From Aeromicrobium senzhongii (GTDB taxonomy: Bacteria > Actinomycetota > Actinomycetes > Propionibacteriales > Nocardioidaceae), in the NCBI RefSeq assembly GCF_014334735.1, contig NZ_CP060587.1, positions 124,001 through 188,000 on the forward strand: a stretch of 64,000 nucleotides of DNA. The letters are read 5' to 3'. A program made the translations under genes and the position numbers. The notes under the pieces were generated by a model. That model worked only from the letters and a program-made list of their open reading frames with translations. It was not told where the DNA came from and ran no database searches. Position 1 is the stretch's first letter, and every line of letters starts with the position of its first letter. This document shows positions 42,431 to 52,361 of this stretch, piece after piece.

Positions 42431-43936
42431 TCAGAATCGCCGGTCGACCTGCACCCGCTCGGGCGTGTGCAGGCGCACCATCGTGCGTCCGACCGTGGCG
42501 GGGACGGTGCCCCGCGTCGCCAGTGAGACGCCCACCATCAGGCCGAACCCCACCGGTACCGACCACAGCGCCGGCTGACTCATCAGCGTGTTCCACCATC
42601 CCTCGGTGTCGAGGGCGAGGGACACGAACGGGGCGACGCCCGCACAGACGCCGCCTCCCAGGAGCCCGGCGATCGCGCCGGCCGAGGTCAGGCCGCGCCA
42701 CCAGATACCCAGCACGAGGAGCGGACAGAAGGTCGACGCCGCCAGGGCGAAGGCGAAGATGACCGAGCTGGCCACCGGGATCGGCTCGGTGACGAACGCC
42801 AGGGCGAGAGGCACGGTCACGCACAACGCGGCCGCCACCCGCAGCCCGGCGATCGAGGAGAGCCGTCCCCGCCACGGGCCGTGGCTGCTCAGTCCCTGAC
42901 CCACCACGCCCGCCAGCGCCATCGTCACTCCCGACGAGGTCGACAGGAACGCGGCGAAGGCGCCGGCGGTCACCAGCGCGGTCAGGAACTCGCCGGCCGT
43001 CCCCGCGACGAGGCGACTGGGCAGTTCGAGGACGACCGCGTCGGCGCGTCCCGAGGCCACGAGGTCCGAGGCGTAGACCCGGCCCAGCACGCCGTAGATC
43101 GTCGGCAGCAGGTAGAACGCCGAGACCAGCACCAGGACGACCAGGGTCGTCCGGCGCGCCGCGTGGCCGTCGGGGTTGGTGTAGAAGCGCACGACGACGT
43201 GCGGCAGTCCCATCGTGCCCAGGAACGTCGCGACGATGACGGCGTAGGTGGAGTAGATCGCCTCGGGGCCGCCGTCGCCCAGCGGGACCCACCAGTCGAC
43301 GGGCGCCTGGGTCCCGGGCCGGCCGTCGCGCGACCACGCCAGCAGCAGGAACATCACCGGCACGAGCAGGGCGGTCAGCTTCAGCCAGTACTGGAACGCC
43401 TGGACGAAGGTGATGGCGCGCATGCCGCCCAGGGCCACGCTCACGGTCACGATGACGGCCACGAGGACCGTGCCGAACCAGCGGGGAGCGTCCAGGACCG
43501 TCTGCAACGTCAGCCCGGCGCCCTGGAACTGCGGGATCAGGTAGAGCCAGCCCACCGCCACCACGAGCGCCGTCGACACGCGCCGCACGGCCAGCGACTG
43601 CAGTCTGACCTGGGCGAAGTCGGGGATCGTGTAGGCGCCCGAGCGGCGCAGCGGCGCGGCGACGAAGACCAGCAGCAACAGGTAGCCGACGGTCCAGCCG
43701 ATCGGGTACCAGAGCATGTCGGCGCCGTGGGTCAGCACGAGTCCGGCGATGCCGAGGTAGGACGCGGCCGACAGGTACTCCCCGCTGATCGCGGAGCCGT
43801 TCAGCGAGGGGGAGACCGAGCGCGAGGCGACGTAGAAGTCGCTGCTCGTGCGGCTGATGCGCAGTCCGAAGCTGCCGATCGCCAAGGTGGCGATCGAGAC
43901 CAGTGCGACGGCGGCGATGCCCCAGGCCGGGCTCAT
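42431..43936 (-). CDS. Sodium:solute symporter (SSS family), cation/acetate type
   Basis: A 501-residue transporter with about thirteen membrane helices. FYVASRSVSPSLNGSAISGEYLSAASYLG, GYLLLLVFVAAPLRRSGAYTIPDF and GEFLTALVTAGAFAAFLSTSSGV match ActP/MctC-type carriers of acetate or other short carboxylates. The start overlaps the stop of the DUF485 gene (ATGA). With the LytTR regulator it forms a three-gene operon. Confidence 0.87.
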   Translation of the reverse strand: MSPAWGIAAVALVSIATLAIGSFGLRISRTSSDFYVASRSVSPSLNGSAISGEYLSAASYLGIAGLVLTHGADMLWYPIGWTVGYLLLLVFVAAPLRRSGAYTIPDFAQVRLQSLAVRRVSTALVVAVGWLYLIPQFQGAGLTLQTVLDAPRWFGTVLVAVIVTVSVALGGMRAITFVQAFQYWLKLTALLVPVMFLLLAWSRDGRPGTQAPVDWWVPLGDGGPEAIYSTYAVIVATFLGTMGLPHVVVRFYTNPDGHAARRTTLVVLVLVSAFYLLPTIYGVLGRVYASDLVASGRADAVVLELPSRLVAGTAGEFLTALVTAGAFAAFLSTSSGVTMALAGVVGQGLSSHGPWRGRLSSIAGLRVAAALCVTVPLALAFVTEPIPVASSVIFAFALAASTFCPLLVLGIWWRGLTSAGAIAGLLGGGVCAGVAPFVSLALDTEGWWNTLMSQPALWSVPVGFGLMVGVSLATRGTVPATVGRTMVRLHTPERVQVDRRF

Positions 43937-44337
43937 GGGCTCGTGTCGTTCGGCTCGACGAGCTGCGTGAACAGGCGCTCGGCCCGCTCGACGTGGCGGA
44001 CGTAGAGCCAGCCCAGGACGATGACGCCGGCGTGGACGCAGCCGCCGAGCACGAGCCACGGCAGCGGGACGCCGAGGATGCTCGCGTCACGCAGGCCGGG
44101 TACCCACAGGAAGACCAGCGGCAGGCTGACGACGGTCAACAGCAGGGTGATGGTCACCGTGGCCGCGGCCCGCAACTGCGAGCGGATGAGGGACTGCATG
44201 TAGACCTCGCCGATGCCCGTCGCCTCGTCGATCTCCTGCCCGACGGTGCTGCGCACGTGGGGCGAGGCGGTCGACAGCGGGTTGGTGACGCGGACCCGCC
44301 CAGTGTGCTCCGGCGGGGGAGGGGCGGTGTCGGTCAC
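43933..44337 (-). CDS. DUF485-like small membrane protein
   Basis: A 134-residue protein with two membrane helices (about 63-85 and 95-117). Its position directly before an acetate-type symporter and the R-x-QLRAAATVTITLLLTVVSLPLVFL segment fit the DUF485/YjcH partners of ActP. The GTG start overlaps the stop of the LytTR gene (GTGA). Confidence 0.78.
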   Translation of the reverse strand: MTDTAPPPPEHTGRVRVTNPLSTASPHVRSTVGQEIDEATGIGEVYMQSLIRSQLRAAATVTITLLLTVVSLPLVFLWVPGLRDASILGVPLPWLVLGGCVHAGVIVLGWLYVRHVERAERLFTQLVEPNDTSP

Positions 44338-45071
44338 GGGGTGTGCTCGCCGATCAGCTCGCGCAGGGCGCGGGTGTGCCGGCGGGCCACCTGCAGCTCG
44401 GTCGTCGTGCCGCCGGGCGCCGAGACGACGACGCTGGCCCGGCCCGAGCTCATCCGGACCGCGACGATGTGAGCGCGGTTCACGACCATGCTGCGGTGGA
44501 TGCGCAGGAAGCCGGCCTCGGACCAGTCCTCGGCGAGGGATCCCAACGGGGTGCGGATGAGGTGGCTCGACCCGTCGAGGGTGTGCAACCGGACGTAGTC
44601 GCCCTGCGCCTCGGCGTGGGTGACCTTCGAGCGGGACACGAAGCGGGTCACGCCCGCCAGCTCGACCGCGATCGTGTCGTCGGAGTCCGCCGCGCCCGCA
44701 TCGGTGTCGGCGACCGCCCGTCGGACGCTCTCGCGCAGGCGCTCCTCGCGGATCGGCTTGAGGAGGTAGTCGACCGCGTTGAGGTCGAACGCCTCGACGG
44801 CGTGGGCGTCGTGGGCGGTGACGAAGATGATCTTCGGCGGCGAGGAGAACCGCCCCAGCAGGCGGGCGATGTCGATGCCCGTGAGGCCGGGCATCGCGAT
44901 GTCCAGGAACAACAGGTCGATGTCGCCGGAGTCCAGGCGGCGCAACGCCTCGGTGCCCGATCGTGCGGTGGCGATCGTGCCGATGCGGTCGTCGCGGCCG
45001 AGCAGCCACACGAGCTCGTCCAGCACCGGCTGCTCGTCGTCGACGACCAGTGTCCGCAGGGGGCGAGCCAT
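44334..45071 (-). CDS. LytTR-family response regulator
   Basis: A 245-residue regulator. Receiver domain with D11, D12, phosphoacceptor D57 (LLFLDIAMPG) and K105 (LLKPI); LytTR DNA-binding domain at about 145-240 (VTHAEAQGDYVRLHT, GFLRIHRSMVVNRAHI). It starts the operon with the DUF485 and symporter genes and probably controls it. TAGGCT lies seven bases before the ATG (45079-45084). The natural partner is the LytS-type kinase at 49540-50679. Confidence 0.9.
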   Translation of the reverse strand: MARPLRTLVVDDEQPVLDELVWLLGRDDRIGTIATARSGTEALRRLDSGDIDLLFLDIAMPGLTGIDIARLLGRFSSPPKIIFVTAHDAHAVEAFDLNAVDYLLKPIREERLRESVRRAVADTDAGAADSDDTIAVELAGVTRFVSRSKVTHAEAQGDYVRLHTLDGSSHLIRTPLGSLAEDWSEAGFLRIHRSMVVNRAHIVAVRMSSGRASVVVSAPGGTTTELQVARRHTRALRELIGEHTP

Positions 45072-45081
45072 GGCAGTGAGC

Positions 45082-45711
45082 CTAGTCACCCTCGTCCGGG
45101 TCATCGAGGATTCCGCGCGCATGGAGCGCATCGCCGGTGGCGTACGCGTGCGCGACGACGCGGATCGCCGCCGGCGTCAGCGTCGCCTTCGGGCTCCGGC
45201 CGAGGCCGCGGGCGTTGGCGGCGTCGCGGGTCTCGCCGAAGATCGTGAACAGGGTGGGGATCGAGGTCATCACCAGCGAGAACGCCAGCGCGACGACCTC
45301 GGGGTTCACGCCGAAGCGCCGGAACGGCCCGAGCCACCGCACGATCGAGTCGAGCATCTCGTCGGTCGGGGTCGTCGTCGTGAGGATCGCCGCGGCGACG
45401 ACGAGTGCGAGCACGGTGGCGAAGACCTCCAGGGCCAACTGCCAGCCGTTCATCCACCACTGGAAGCCGACGGCGACCACCATGACGATCGCGACCGGAC
45501 GCAAGGCCGCGGCGAGGGTCCGCGGCGACATCCCGACCCATAGGGCGGTCGCGATCGCGACGACGAAGACGCCGACCGGCAGCCACGGACCTCGGGCGGC
45601 GACGATGCCGATGCTCAGGACGAGCAGGCCGAGCAGCTTGGGGCCGGGCGACAGGCGGTGCAGGACGGTGTCGCCCGGCACGTACAGGCCCAGGCCCAGC
45701 GAGCGCCTCAT
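45082..45711 (-). CDS. bioN: Energy-coupling factor transporter membrane subunit EcfT (BioN)
   Basis: A 209-residue membrane protein with about five helices. The two coupling motifs are ANARGLG and ALHARGI, which contact the ATPase. Start overlaps the stop of the ATPase gene (ATGA). With BioM and BioY it forms a complete biotin ECF importer. Confidence 0.87.
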   Translation of the reverse strand: MRRSLGLGLYVPGDTVLHRLSPGPKLLGLLVLSIGIVAARGPWLPVGVFVVAIATALWVGMSPRTLAAALRPVAIVMVVAVGFQWWMNGWQLALEVFATVLALVVAAAILTTTTPTDEMLDSIVRWLGPFRRFGVNPEVVALAFSLVMTSIPTLFTIFGETRDAANARGLGRSPKATLTPAAIRVVAHAYATGDALHARGILDDPDEGD

Positions 45712-46397
45712 GCCGGCACGCTGGCGCGGTAGTGCTCGACGGCCTCCGGAGCCGGTCCGTCGAAGGCGATCCGGCCGGACTCGACGACGAGGGCCCGGTC
45801 GCAGCGCGCGGCCAGCTCGAGGTCGTGCGTGACCAGGACGAGCTGCTGTTCGAGCGCGAAGAGCCGGTCGGCGACGAGGCGCGAGTTGCGCAGGTCGAGC
45901 AGGGTGGTGGGCTCGTCGGCCACGACGACCGACGGCTCGCAGGCCAGCACCCCGGCCAGGGCGAGGAGCTGCTGCTGGCCGCCCGACAGCGCGTGCACGC
46001 TCGTGTCGGCGCGGTGCGCCAAACCGAACTCCTCGAGGATCTCGAGCGCGCGCGCGGTGCGTCGGCGTCGGTCCTTGATCGTGCGCCGCAGCGACAGGGC
46101 GACATCCTCCGCCACCGTCGGCATGACCAGCTGCGAGGTGGGGTTGGTGAAGACGAAGCCGACCCGGCGGCGCACGGCCGAGGCGTCCTTGGCCACGTCC
46201 AGCCCGTCGACGGTCACGCTCCCGGAGCTGGCCTCGACCAGGCCGTTGATCAGCCGGACGAGGGTCGACTTGCCGCCACCGTTGCCGCCGATCACGGCCA
46301 CGCGCCGCTCGTCGAGCTCGGCGGAGACGCCCTCGAGCAGAGTGATGTCGTCCTCGGGTCCGGGGACCCGGACGGTGACGTCGTCGAACCGGATCAT
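45708..46397 (-). CDS. bioM: Energy-coupling factor ATPase (BioM)
   Basis: A 229-residue ABC ATPase: Walker A VIGGNGGGKSTLV, Q-loop region FTNPTSQLVMPTV, signature LSGGQQQLLALAG, Walker B VVVADEPTTLLD, switch histidine in VTHDLE. The sequence FTNPTSQL is typical of EcfA proteins. It powers biotin import. Starts two bases after the bioY stop. Confidence 0.92.
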   Translation of the reverse strand: MIRFDDVTVRVPGPEDDITLLEGVSAELDERRVAVIGGNGGGKSTLVRLINGLVEASSGSVTVDGLDVAKDASAVRRRVGFVFTNPTSQLVMPTVAEDVALSLRRTIKDRRRRTARALEILEEFGLAHRADTSVHALSGGQQQLLALAGVLACEPSVVVADEPTTLLDLRNSRLVADRLFALEQQLVLVTHDLELAARCDRALVVESGRIAFDGPAPEAVEHYRASVPA

Positions 46398-46399
46398 CG

Positions 46400-46972
46400 T
46401 CAGCGGCGTCCCAGCAGCTGGGGGAAGGCCCGATGCACGGCCGTCGCGACGGCGGCGGCGATCGCGAGCTTGACGAAGTCGGCGGGCAGGAAGACGGCGA
46501 GCGTCTTGGCGGCCGTGCTGTACGGCAGGTTGGCCACCAGGCTCACGCTCAGGGCGCCGGCGAGCCAGTTCAACACGATGCCAATCGCGCCACCGATGAC
46601 GATGGCCAGCGGACGCCGCGGACCGCGGAACCACTGGGCGGCGAGGCCCGCCGCGAGGGCCACGAGCGGGAAGGTCAGCAGGTAGCCGCCGGTCGTCCCG
46701 ACGAACTGGCCCGCGCCGCTGCCACCCTGGACGAAGACCGGCAGGCCCGCGGCCCCGAGCGCGAGGTAGAGCACGACGGCGAGGAAGCCGCGCCGCGCAC
46801 CGAGCACCGCACCGCACAGCAGGACCGCGAAGGGCTGCAGGCTGAACTCGACCCCGTTGACCGAGGGGAGGGCGAACTGCGCGCAGACGGCGATGAAGGC
46901 CGCGAAGGTGGCGACGAGTGCGACGTCGGTGGCGACGTGGCTGCGACCCGGGCGGGTGGTGGTGCCGGTCAT
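46400..46972 (-). CDS. bioY: Biotin transporter substrate-binding subunit BioY
   Basis: A 190-residue membrane protein with about six helices. FALPSVNGVEFSLQPFAVLLCGAVLGARRGFLAVVLYLALGAAGLPVF and GGTGGYLLTFPLVA-like segments are diagnostic of BioY, the S component that binds biotin. First gene of the operon; ATG follows CAGGGAG. Two palindromic operators lie upstream. Confidence 0.93.
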   Translation of the reverse strand: MTGTTTRPGRSHVATDVALVATFAAFIAVCAQFALPSVNGVEFSLQPFAVLLCGAVLGARRGFLAVVLYLALGAAGLPVFVQGGSGAGQFVGTTGGYLLTFPLVALAAGLAAQWFRGPRRPLAIVIGGAIGIVLNWLAGALSVSLVANLPYSTAAKTLAVFLPADFVKLAIAAAVATAVHRAFPQLLGRR

Positions 46973-46994
46973 GAGGGCTCCCTGCGTGGCGGAC

Positions 46995-47024
46995 TGAACG
47001 GTGTTCACCTGAACGGCGTTCAGG
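46995..47024. promoter_or_regulatory. Two adjacent TGAAC-N3-GTTCA operators (BioQ-type)
   Basis: TGAAC-GGT-GTTCA at 46995-47007 and TGAAC-GGC-GTTCA at 47010-47022, centres 15 bases apart; the second extends to CCTGAAC/GTTCAGG. They lie between bioY (minus) and the divergent TetR gene (plus). The TGAAC-N3 layout matches what is known for BioQ biotin repressors of actinobacteria. Confidence 0.75.
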
Positions 47025-47044
47025 CTAGCCGATACAGTGGTCCC

Positions 47045-47527
47045 GTGGCCAACTCCCTCGATGACGTCGTCTCCGGGGCGTTGCGCGTGCTCGACCAGTA
47101 CGGGCTCGAGTTCTGCTCGATGCGCCGGGTCGCCGGCGAGCTCGGCGTCCAGCCCAGCGCGCTCTACCATCACGTCCCGGACAAGCAGACGCTGCTCGCG
47201 CTCATGGCCGACCGCATCGTCGCTGACGTCGAGGTGGGCGCGGATCCCCAGAAGGCCGCGCTCGCCCTGCGTGAGGCGATGATGGCCGTCCGCGACGGGG
47301 CCGACGTCGTCGCGACGGCGTCCGCGTTCCGGCTGGGCGACTCGCGGATCGAGAACGAGCTGGCCGCGATCACCTCGCCCGACGTGGCGCGCACGCTGCT
47401 GCTCTACGTCTTCGGCCACACCCAGGCCACGCAGATGCACCGCCAGGCCGCCCAGGTCGGCATCGTGGCCGAGGATCCCGACCTCGACGCCTCCTTCGCC
47501 CGAGGCCTCGCGCTCATCCTGCGCTGA
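47045..47527 (+). CDS. TetR-family regulator, probable biotin repressor BioQ
   Basis: A 160-residue TetR protein with GTG start. HTH segment CSMRRVAGELGVQPSALYHHVPDKQTLLALM is typical; the ligand domain is short. It is divergent from bioYMN across the two operators, so it most likely represses both. TACAGT lies six bases before the start, within 15 bases of the second operator. Its last 14 bases overlap the convergent acetyltransferase gene. Confidence 0.83.
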   Translation: MANSLDDVVSGALRVLDQYGLEFCSMRRVAGELGVQPSALYHHVPDKQTLLALMADRIVADVEVGADPQKAALALREAMMAVRDGADVVATASAFRLGDSRIENELAAITSPDVARTLLLYVFGHTQATQMHRQAAQVGIVAEDPDLDASFARGLALILR

Positions 47528-48017
47528 ACGGCTCCAGCGGCAGGTGCATCACGTGCAGGCCGACGAGGCCGTGCGCGCGCGAGTCGAACGCCTCCGGCAC
47601 GGTGCCGATGATCTCGAAGCCCAGCGACCTCCACAGTACGACGGCGGCCGTGTTGGTCTCGACCACGGCGTTGAACTGGATCGCTCGGTAGCCGGAGTCG
47701 CGGTGCCACTGGACCACGTGCTCGCCCAGGCGGCGCCCGACCCCGCGGCCGCGCGCCTGCGGCGACACCATGAACGAGGCGGTGCCCACGTGGCTGCCGC
47801 GACCGGGCCGGTTGGGGCCCATCGCGGCGCTGCCCAGGACGATGCCGTCGTCCTCGAGGACCACGGTGCGTCCCGGCGCCGGCTTCGTCCACAGCTCACG
47901 TGCCTGCTCGGAGGTGAGGTCCAGCGGATAGGCGTAGGTCTCGCCCGCCCGGACGATCTCCTGGAAGAACGGCCACACCTGCGGCCAGTCGGACTCGGTC
48001 ATCTCCCGGATCTGCAC
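47514..48017 (-). CDS. GNAT-family N-acetyltransferase
   Basis: A 167-residue acetyltransferase. The acetyl-CoA loop is QARGRGVGRRLG, with IQFNAVVETNTAAVVLWRSLGFEIIGTVPEAF following, a pattern close to phosphinothricin/small-amine acetyltransferases. The substrate is unknown. GTG start at 48017. Tail overlaps the BioQ-like gene by 14 bases. Confidence 0.85.
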   Translation of the reverse strand: MQIREMTESDWPQVWPFFQEIVRAGETYAYPLDLTSEQARELWTKPAPGRTVVLEDDGIVLGSAAMGPNRPGRGSHVGTASFMVSPQARGRGVGRRLGEHVVQWHRDSGYRAIQFNAVVETNTAAVVLWRSLGFEIIGTVPEAFDSRAHGLVGLHVMHLPLEPFSAG

Positions 48018-48047
48018 GGCCTCATCCCATCACGGCCGCTCGCGCGG

Positions 48048-49529
<1,482 letters not shown>

Positions 49530-49539
49530 CTACGGACGA

Positions 49540-50679
49540 TCAGTCGACCGTGGTGGGGGTGAACTTCGGGATCCGCAACGTGACCTTCGTGCCCAGGCCC
49601 GGCGCCGTCTCCACGACGAGGCCGTGGTCGTTGCCGTAGACGGTGCGCAGCCGCTCGTCGACGTTCGCCAGGCCCACCGACGGCGAGCTGGTGCGGCCGC
49701 CGAGCGCCGCCCGCACCGTCTCGGGGTCGGAGCCGACGCCGTCGTCCTCGATCGAGATGACGCACTCCGCGCCCGCGTCCTCGGCGATGACCGTCAAGGT
49801 GCCGGGGCCCGGCTTGCGCTCGAGTCCGTGGCGCACCGCGTTCTCGACCAGCGGTTGGATCGTCAGGAACGGCACCGTGAGGCTCAGGACCTCCGGGGCG
49901 ATGCGGGTCGTGACGCGCAGCCGGTCGCCGAAGCGCGCCTTCTCGAGCACGAGGTAGCGCTCGATCGAGCGGAGCTCCTCGGCCAGGGTCGTGTAGTCGC
50001 CGTGCTGACGGAAGGAGTACCGGGTGAAGTCGGCGAACTCCAGGAGCAGCTCGCGGGCCCGCTCGGGATCGGTGCGGACGAACGAGGCGATCGCGCCGAG
50101 CGAGTTGTAGATGAAGTGCGGGGAGATCTGGGCGCGCAGCGCGCGCAGCTCGGCCTCCATGAGGGCGGTGCGCGAGGCCGACAGCTCGGCCAGCTCGAGC
50201 TGGCTCGACACCCAGCCGGCCACCTCGGTCGCGGTGCGTGCCATGCCGGCCGAGGCGCTGGCGTCGACCACGACGATGCTGCCCACGACCCGGCCCTCGA
50301 CCGACACCGGGGCGACGATGACCCGGTTCGACGCCTGCGTCCGGCCGTGCTCCAGCGCGACCGCCACCAGCTCGGCGGTCTGCTCGGTCTCGTCCTCGCC
50401 GGCCCAGCCCAGCGGACCGTGGGTGTCGGTGAGGCCGACCGTGCGGGCGCCGATCAGCTGACGCAGGTGGGGCAGGGCCCGGGCGGCACTCTCGGCGTCG
50501 AGGCCGGCGCGCAGCGCGGGCGCGGCGAGCGACGCGGTGTGCAGCGTCTCATAGGTCGCTCGGTCCTCGGGCGATCCGAGACTGCGACGTCGGCTCAGCA
50601 GGATCCACCGGGCCAGCAGCGCCAGCCCGGCGAGCACGGCCGCGACGGCCAGGGCGATCGCGACGTCGACAGGGTCCAC
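49540..50679 (-). CDS. LytS-type sensor histidine kinase
   Basis: A 379-residue kinase. One membrane helix (about 6-28), a GAF-like region (about 40-160), then the His_kinase domain with H188 in ISPHFIYNSLG, N box PLVENAVRHG and G box EDDGVGSD, ending GLGTKVTLRIP. This class pairs with LytTR regulators such as the one at 44334-45071. GTG start, one base after the stop of the methyltransferase. Confidence 0.87.
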   Translation of the reverse strand: MDPVDVAIALAVAAVLAGLALLARWILLSRRRSLGSPEDRATYETLHTASLAAPALRAGLDAESAARALPHLRQLIGARTVGLTDTHGPLGWAGEDETEQTAELVAVALEHGRTQASNRVIVAPVSVEGRVVGSIVVVDASASAGMARTATEVAGWVSSQLELAELSASRTALMEAELRALRAQISPHFIYNSLGAIASFVRTDPERARELLLEFADFTRYSFRQHGDYTTLAEELRSIERYLVLEKARFGDRLRVTTRIAPEVLSLTVPFLTIQPLVENAVRHGLERKPGPGTLTVIAEDAGAECVISIEDDGVGSDPETVRAALGGRTSSPSVGLANVDERLRTVYGNDHGLVVETAPGLGTKVTLRIPKFTPTTVD

Positions 50680-50680
50680 G

Positions 50681-51361
50681 TCAGTCCAGCGAGAGCAGGA
50701 TCGCGGCCGGCGGGTCCGGCTCCGAGGCCAGCGCCGACTTGTCGACGACCGCCCGGATGCAGCGGGTCTCGTGCCGCAGGCGCAGCTTGGCGGTGCCGGT
50801 GGAGTACTCGCGCCACAGGTCGTGGACGGCACCGAGGGCGGACTCGGGCACCGAGGGGCGGCGGGTCTGCTCGGCGAAGCGGATCAGGTGGGGCAGGTCG
50901 AGCTCCTCCCACGCGTTGAACACCTCGACCTCGGGCGTGCCGAACAGGCCGGACGCCGAGAAGGTGTCGACCGCGGGCTCGGGGGCGTCGCGATCGCCCG
51001 TGATGGCCCGCAACCGGCGCATCCACGGGATGGAGTCGTCGTAGCGGCGGCTCATGCTCGACAGCAGGCCGCCGGGCACCAGCACCCGCGCGTACTCGGC
51101 CAGCGCAGCGGGCGACTCCTCGAAGAACGGGGTGATGACCACGTCGAAGGTCGAGGAGCGCAGCGGCAGCCGGTCGCCGCCGGAGCGGATGTACGACAGG
51201 TCCGGGTTGCGCACCTGCTCGACCTCGTCACCGAGCACCGTGACGTCGTGGCCCTGCTCGGCCAATTCGTACGCCAGACCGCCGTCTCCCAGGTGCAGCA
51301 CGGTGGACAACCGGTCGCCCACCATCCACTTGGCGGCGCGCTGTGCAGGGATGACGTCCAC
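50681..51361 (-). CDS. Class I SAM-dependent methyltransferase
   Basis: A 226-residue methyltransferase-like protein. STVLHLGDGGLAYELAEQGHDVTVLG is a variant motif I, and GGDRLPLRSSTFDVVITPFF plus ARVLVPGGLLSSM are motifs II-III. The first motif lacks the usual G-x-G, so activity is not certain. GTG start with TAGCCT six bases upstream. It heads an operon with the kinase. Confidence 0.78.
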   Translation of the reverse strand: MDVIPAQRAAKWMVGDRLSTVLHLGDGGLAYELAEQGHDVTVLGDEVEQVRNPDLSYIRSGGDRLPLRSSTFDVVITPFFEESPAALAEYARVLVPGGLLSSMSRRYDDSIPWMRRLRAITGDRDAPEPAVDTFSASGLFGTPEVEVFNAWEELDLPHLIRFAEQTRRPSVPESALGAVHDLWREYSTGTAKLRLRHETRCIRAVVDKSALASEPDPPAAILLSLD

Positions 51362-51421
51362 GTTCCGAGGCTACCGTCGGGCACGGCTTGGGCCCGGACG
51401 CGCGCTGGGTACGCTGCTTTC

Positions 51422-52138
51422 GTGTCCGATCCCTTCATCGCCGCCGCCTCCCTCGAGGGCGTCCCGTCGGCGTTCCGCGCCGCCCGAGACGGGATGGACG
51501 CGATCTTGCGGGACCGCGGACTGCGCCGCAGCACGCCCGACGACACGGCGCGATCGCTGCTGATCGGCGCCTGGGCCACCGCGACCCTCGAGGGCAGCGA
51601 GTGCGACCTCGACGAGCTGGCCGCCGGCGGCGGTGACGCCACCGCCCGCGCCGCCGTCCGCCTCTCGACCGAGCTGTTGGGCCTGCTGCCGATCTGGCAG
51701 CGCTCGCCCGTCCAGGCGATGGCCCGGCTGCACGCGCTGGCCGCGGCCGGCTCGGTCCCCGACAGCGATCTGGGACGCCCGGTCAATCCCGAGGGAACCG
51801 CGCGACTGACGTTGTTGGCCAGCCTCCTGAGCCGCAAGACCGAGGCGCCCGGACTGGTCGTGGCGGCCCTGACGCACGCCGAGATCGCCGCCGCCGGCGC
51901 CTTCGTCTCGCACAACGGCGTCGTGGCCCGCGCGGCCGAGCGGCTCGTCCTGGTCGCGCGCGGTGTCGACCCCGCGTCGGTCACGGTGCCCGAGGCCGGG
52001 CACGTGGCGGCGGCTCCGGACTACTTCGGGGCGCTGGCCGCCTACGGCGCCGAGGAGACGGGCGTCCACCAGTGGCTGCTGTACGCGGCCGAGGCGTTCA
52101 CGCGGGGCGCCGAGGCGTCCCCGCTGGCCTCGCGCTGA
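51422..52138 (+). CDS. Degenerate Fic-like protein
   Basis: A 238-residue helical protein with GTG start. The region LTHAEIAAAGAFVSHNGVVARAAERLVLVARGVDP aligns in layout with Fic proteins (H-A/E-I ... HPFxxGNGRxxR), but the catalytic histidine position is AF and the terminal arginines differ, so AMP transfer is unlikely. SLLIGAWATATLEGSECDLDEL resembles the Fic N-terminal helix motif. TACGCT lies six bases before the start. Often annotated vaguely as oxidoreductase; no redox motif is seen. Confidence 0.65.
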   Translation: MSDPFIAAASLEGVPSAFRAARDGMDAILRDRGLRRSTPDDTARSLLIGAWATATLEGSECDLDELAAGGGDATARAAVRLSTELLGLLPIWQRSPVQAMARLHALAAAGSVPDSDLGRPVNPEGTARLTLLASLLSRKTEAPGLVVAALTHAEIAAAGAFVSHNGVVARAAERLVLVARGVDPASVTVPEAGHVAAAPDYFGALAAYGAEETGVHQWLLYAAEAFTRGAEASPLASR

Positions 52139-52152
52139 GGCTGCTCGCAGGA

Positions 52153-52182
52153 CGACGGCGCCGGACAGGTCCGACGCCGTCG
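52153..52182 (+). terminator. Terminator of the Fic-like gene
   Basis: CGACGGCGCCGGAC pairs with GTCCGACGCCGTCG around AG with one mismatch, 15 bases after the stop. The remaining 180 bases to the next gene hold nothing recognisable. Confidence 0.65.
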
Positions 52183-52361
52183 AGAGCCCGAACCGCTGCT
52201 ACCAAGCGTGCTATTTCGATCATCGCCCCGGGGCCGCGTGCATCAGGGTGCGGATGTCCCGACCTGCGATTGCCCTGTAGGAAGGGAGGTCGCCGCGTGG
52301 GTACTGGGGTGCGGGCTGCTGTGGTGTTCTCCCGTCCCACTGTGCCCCGCGACGGCCCGGA

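Noticed and set aside
44338..45009. Long upstream extension of the DUF485-like protein
   Set aside because: It runs antisense-like through the LytTR gene in another frame, with composition typical of a shadow; GTG at 44337 fits the overlap.
52183..52361. Small gene between the Fic-like and HAD genes
   Set aside because: Short frames have no ribosome site and no similarity that I recognise.
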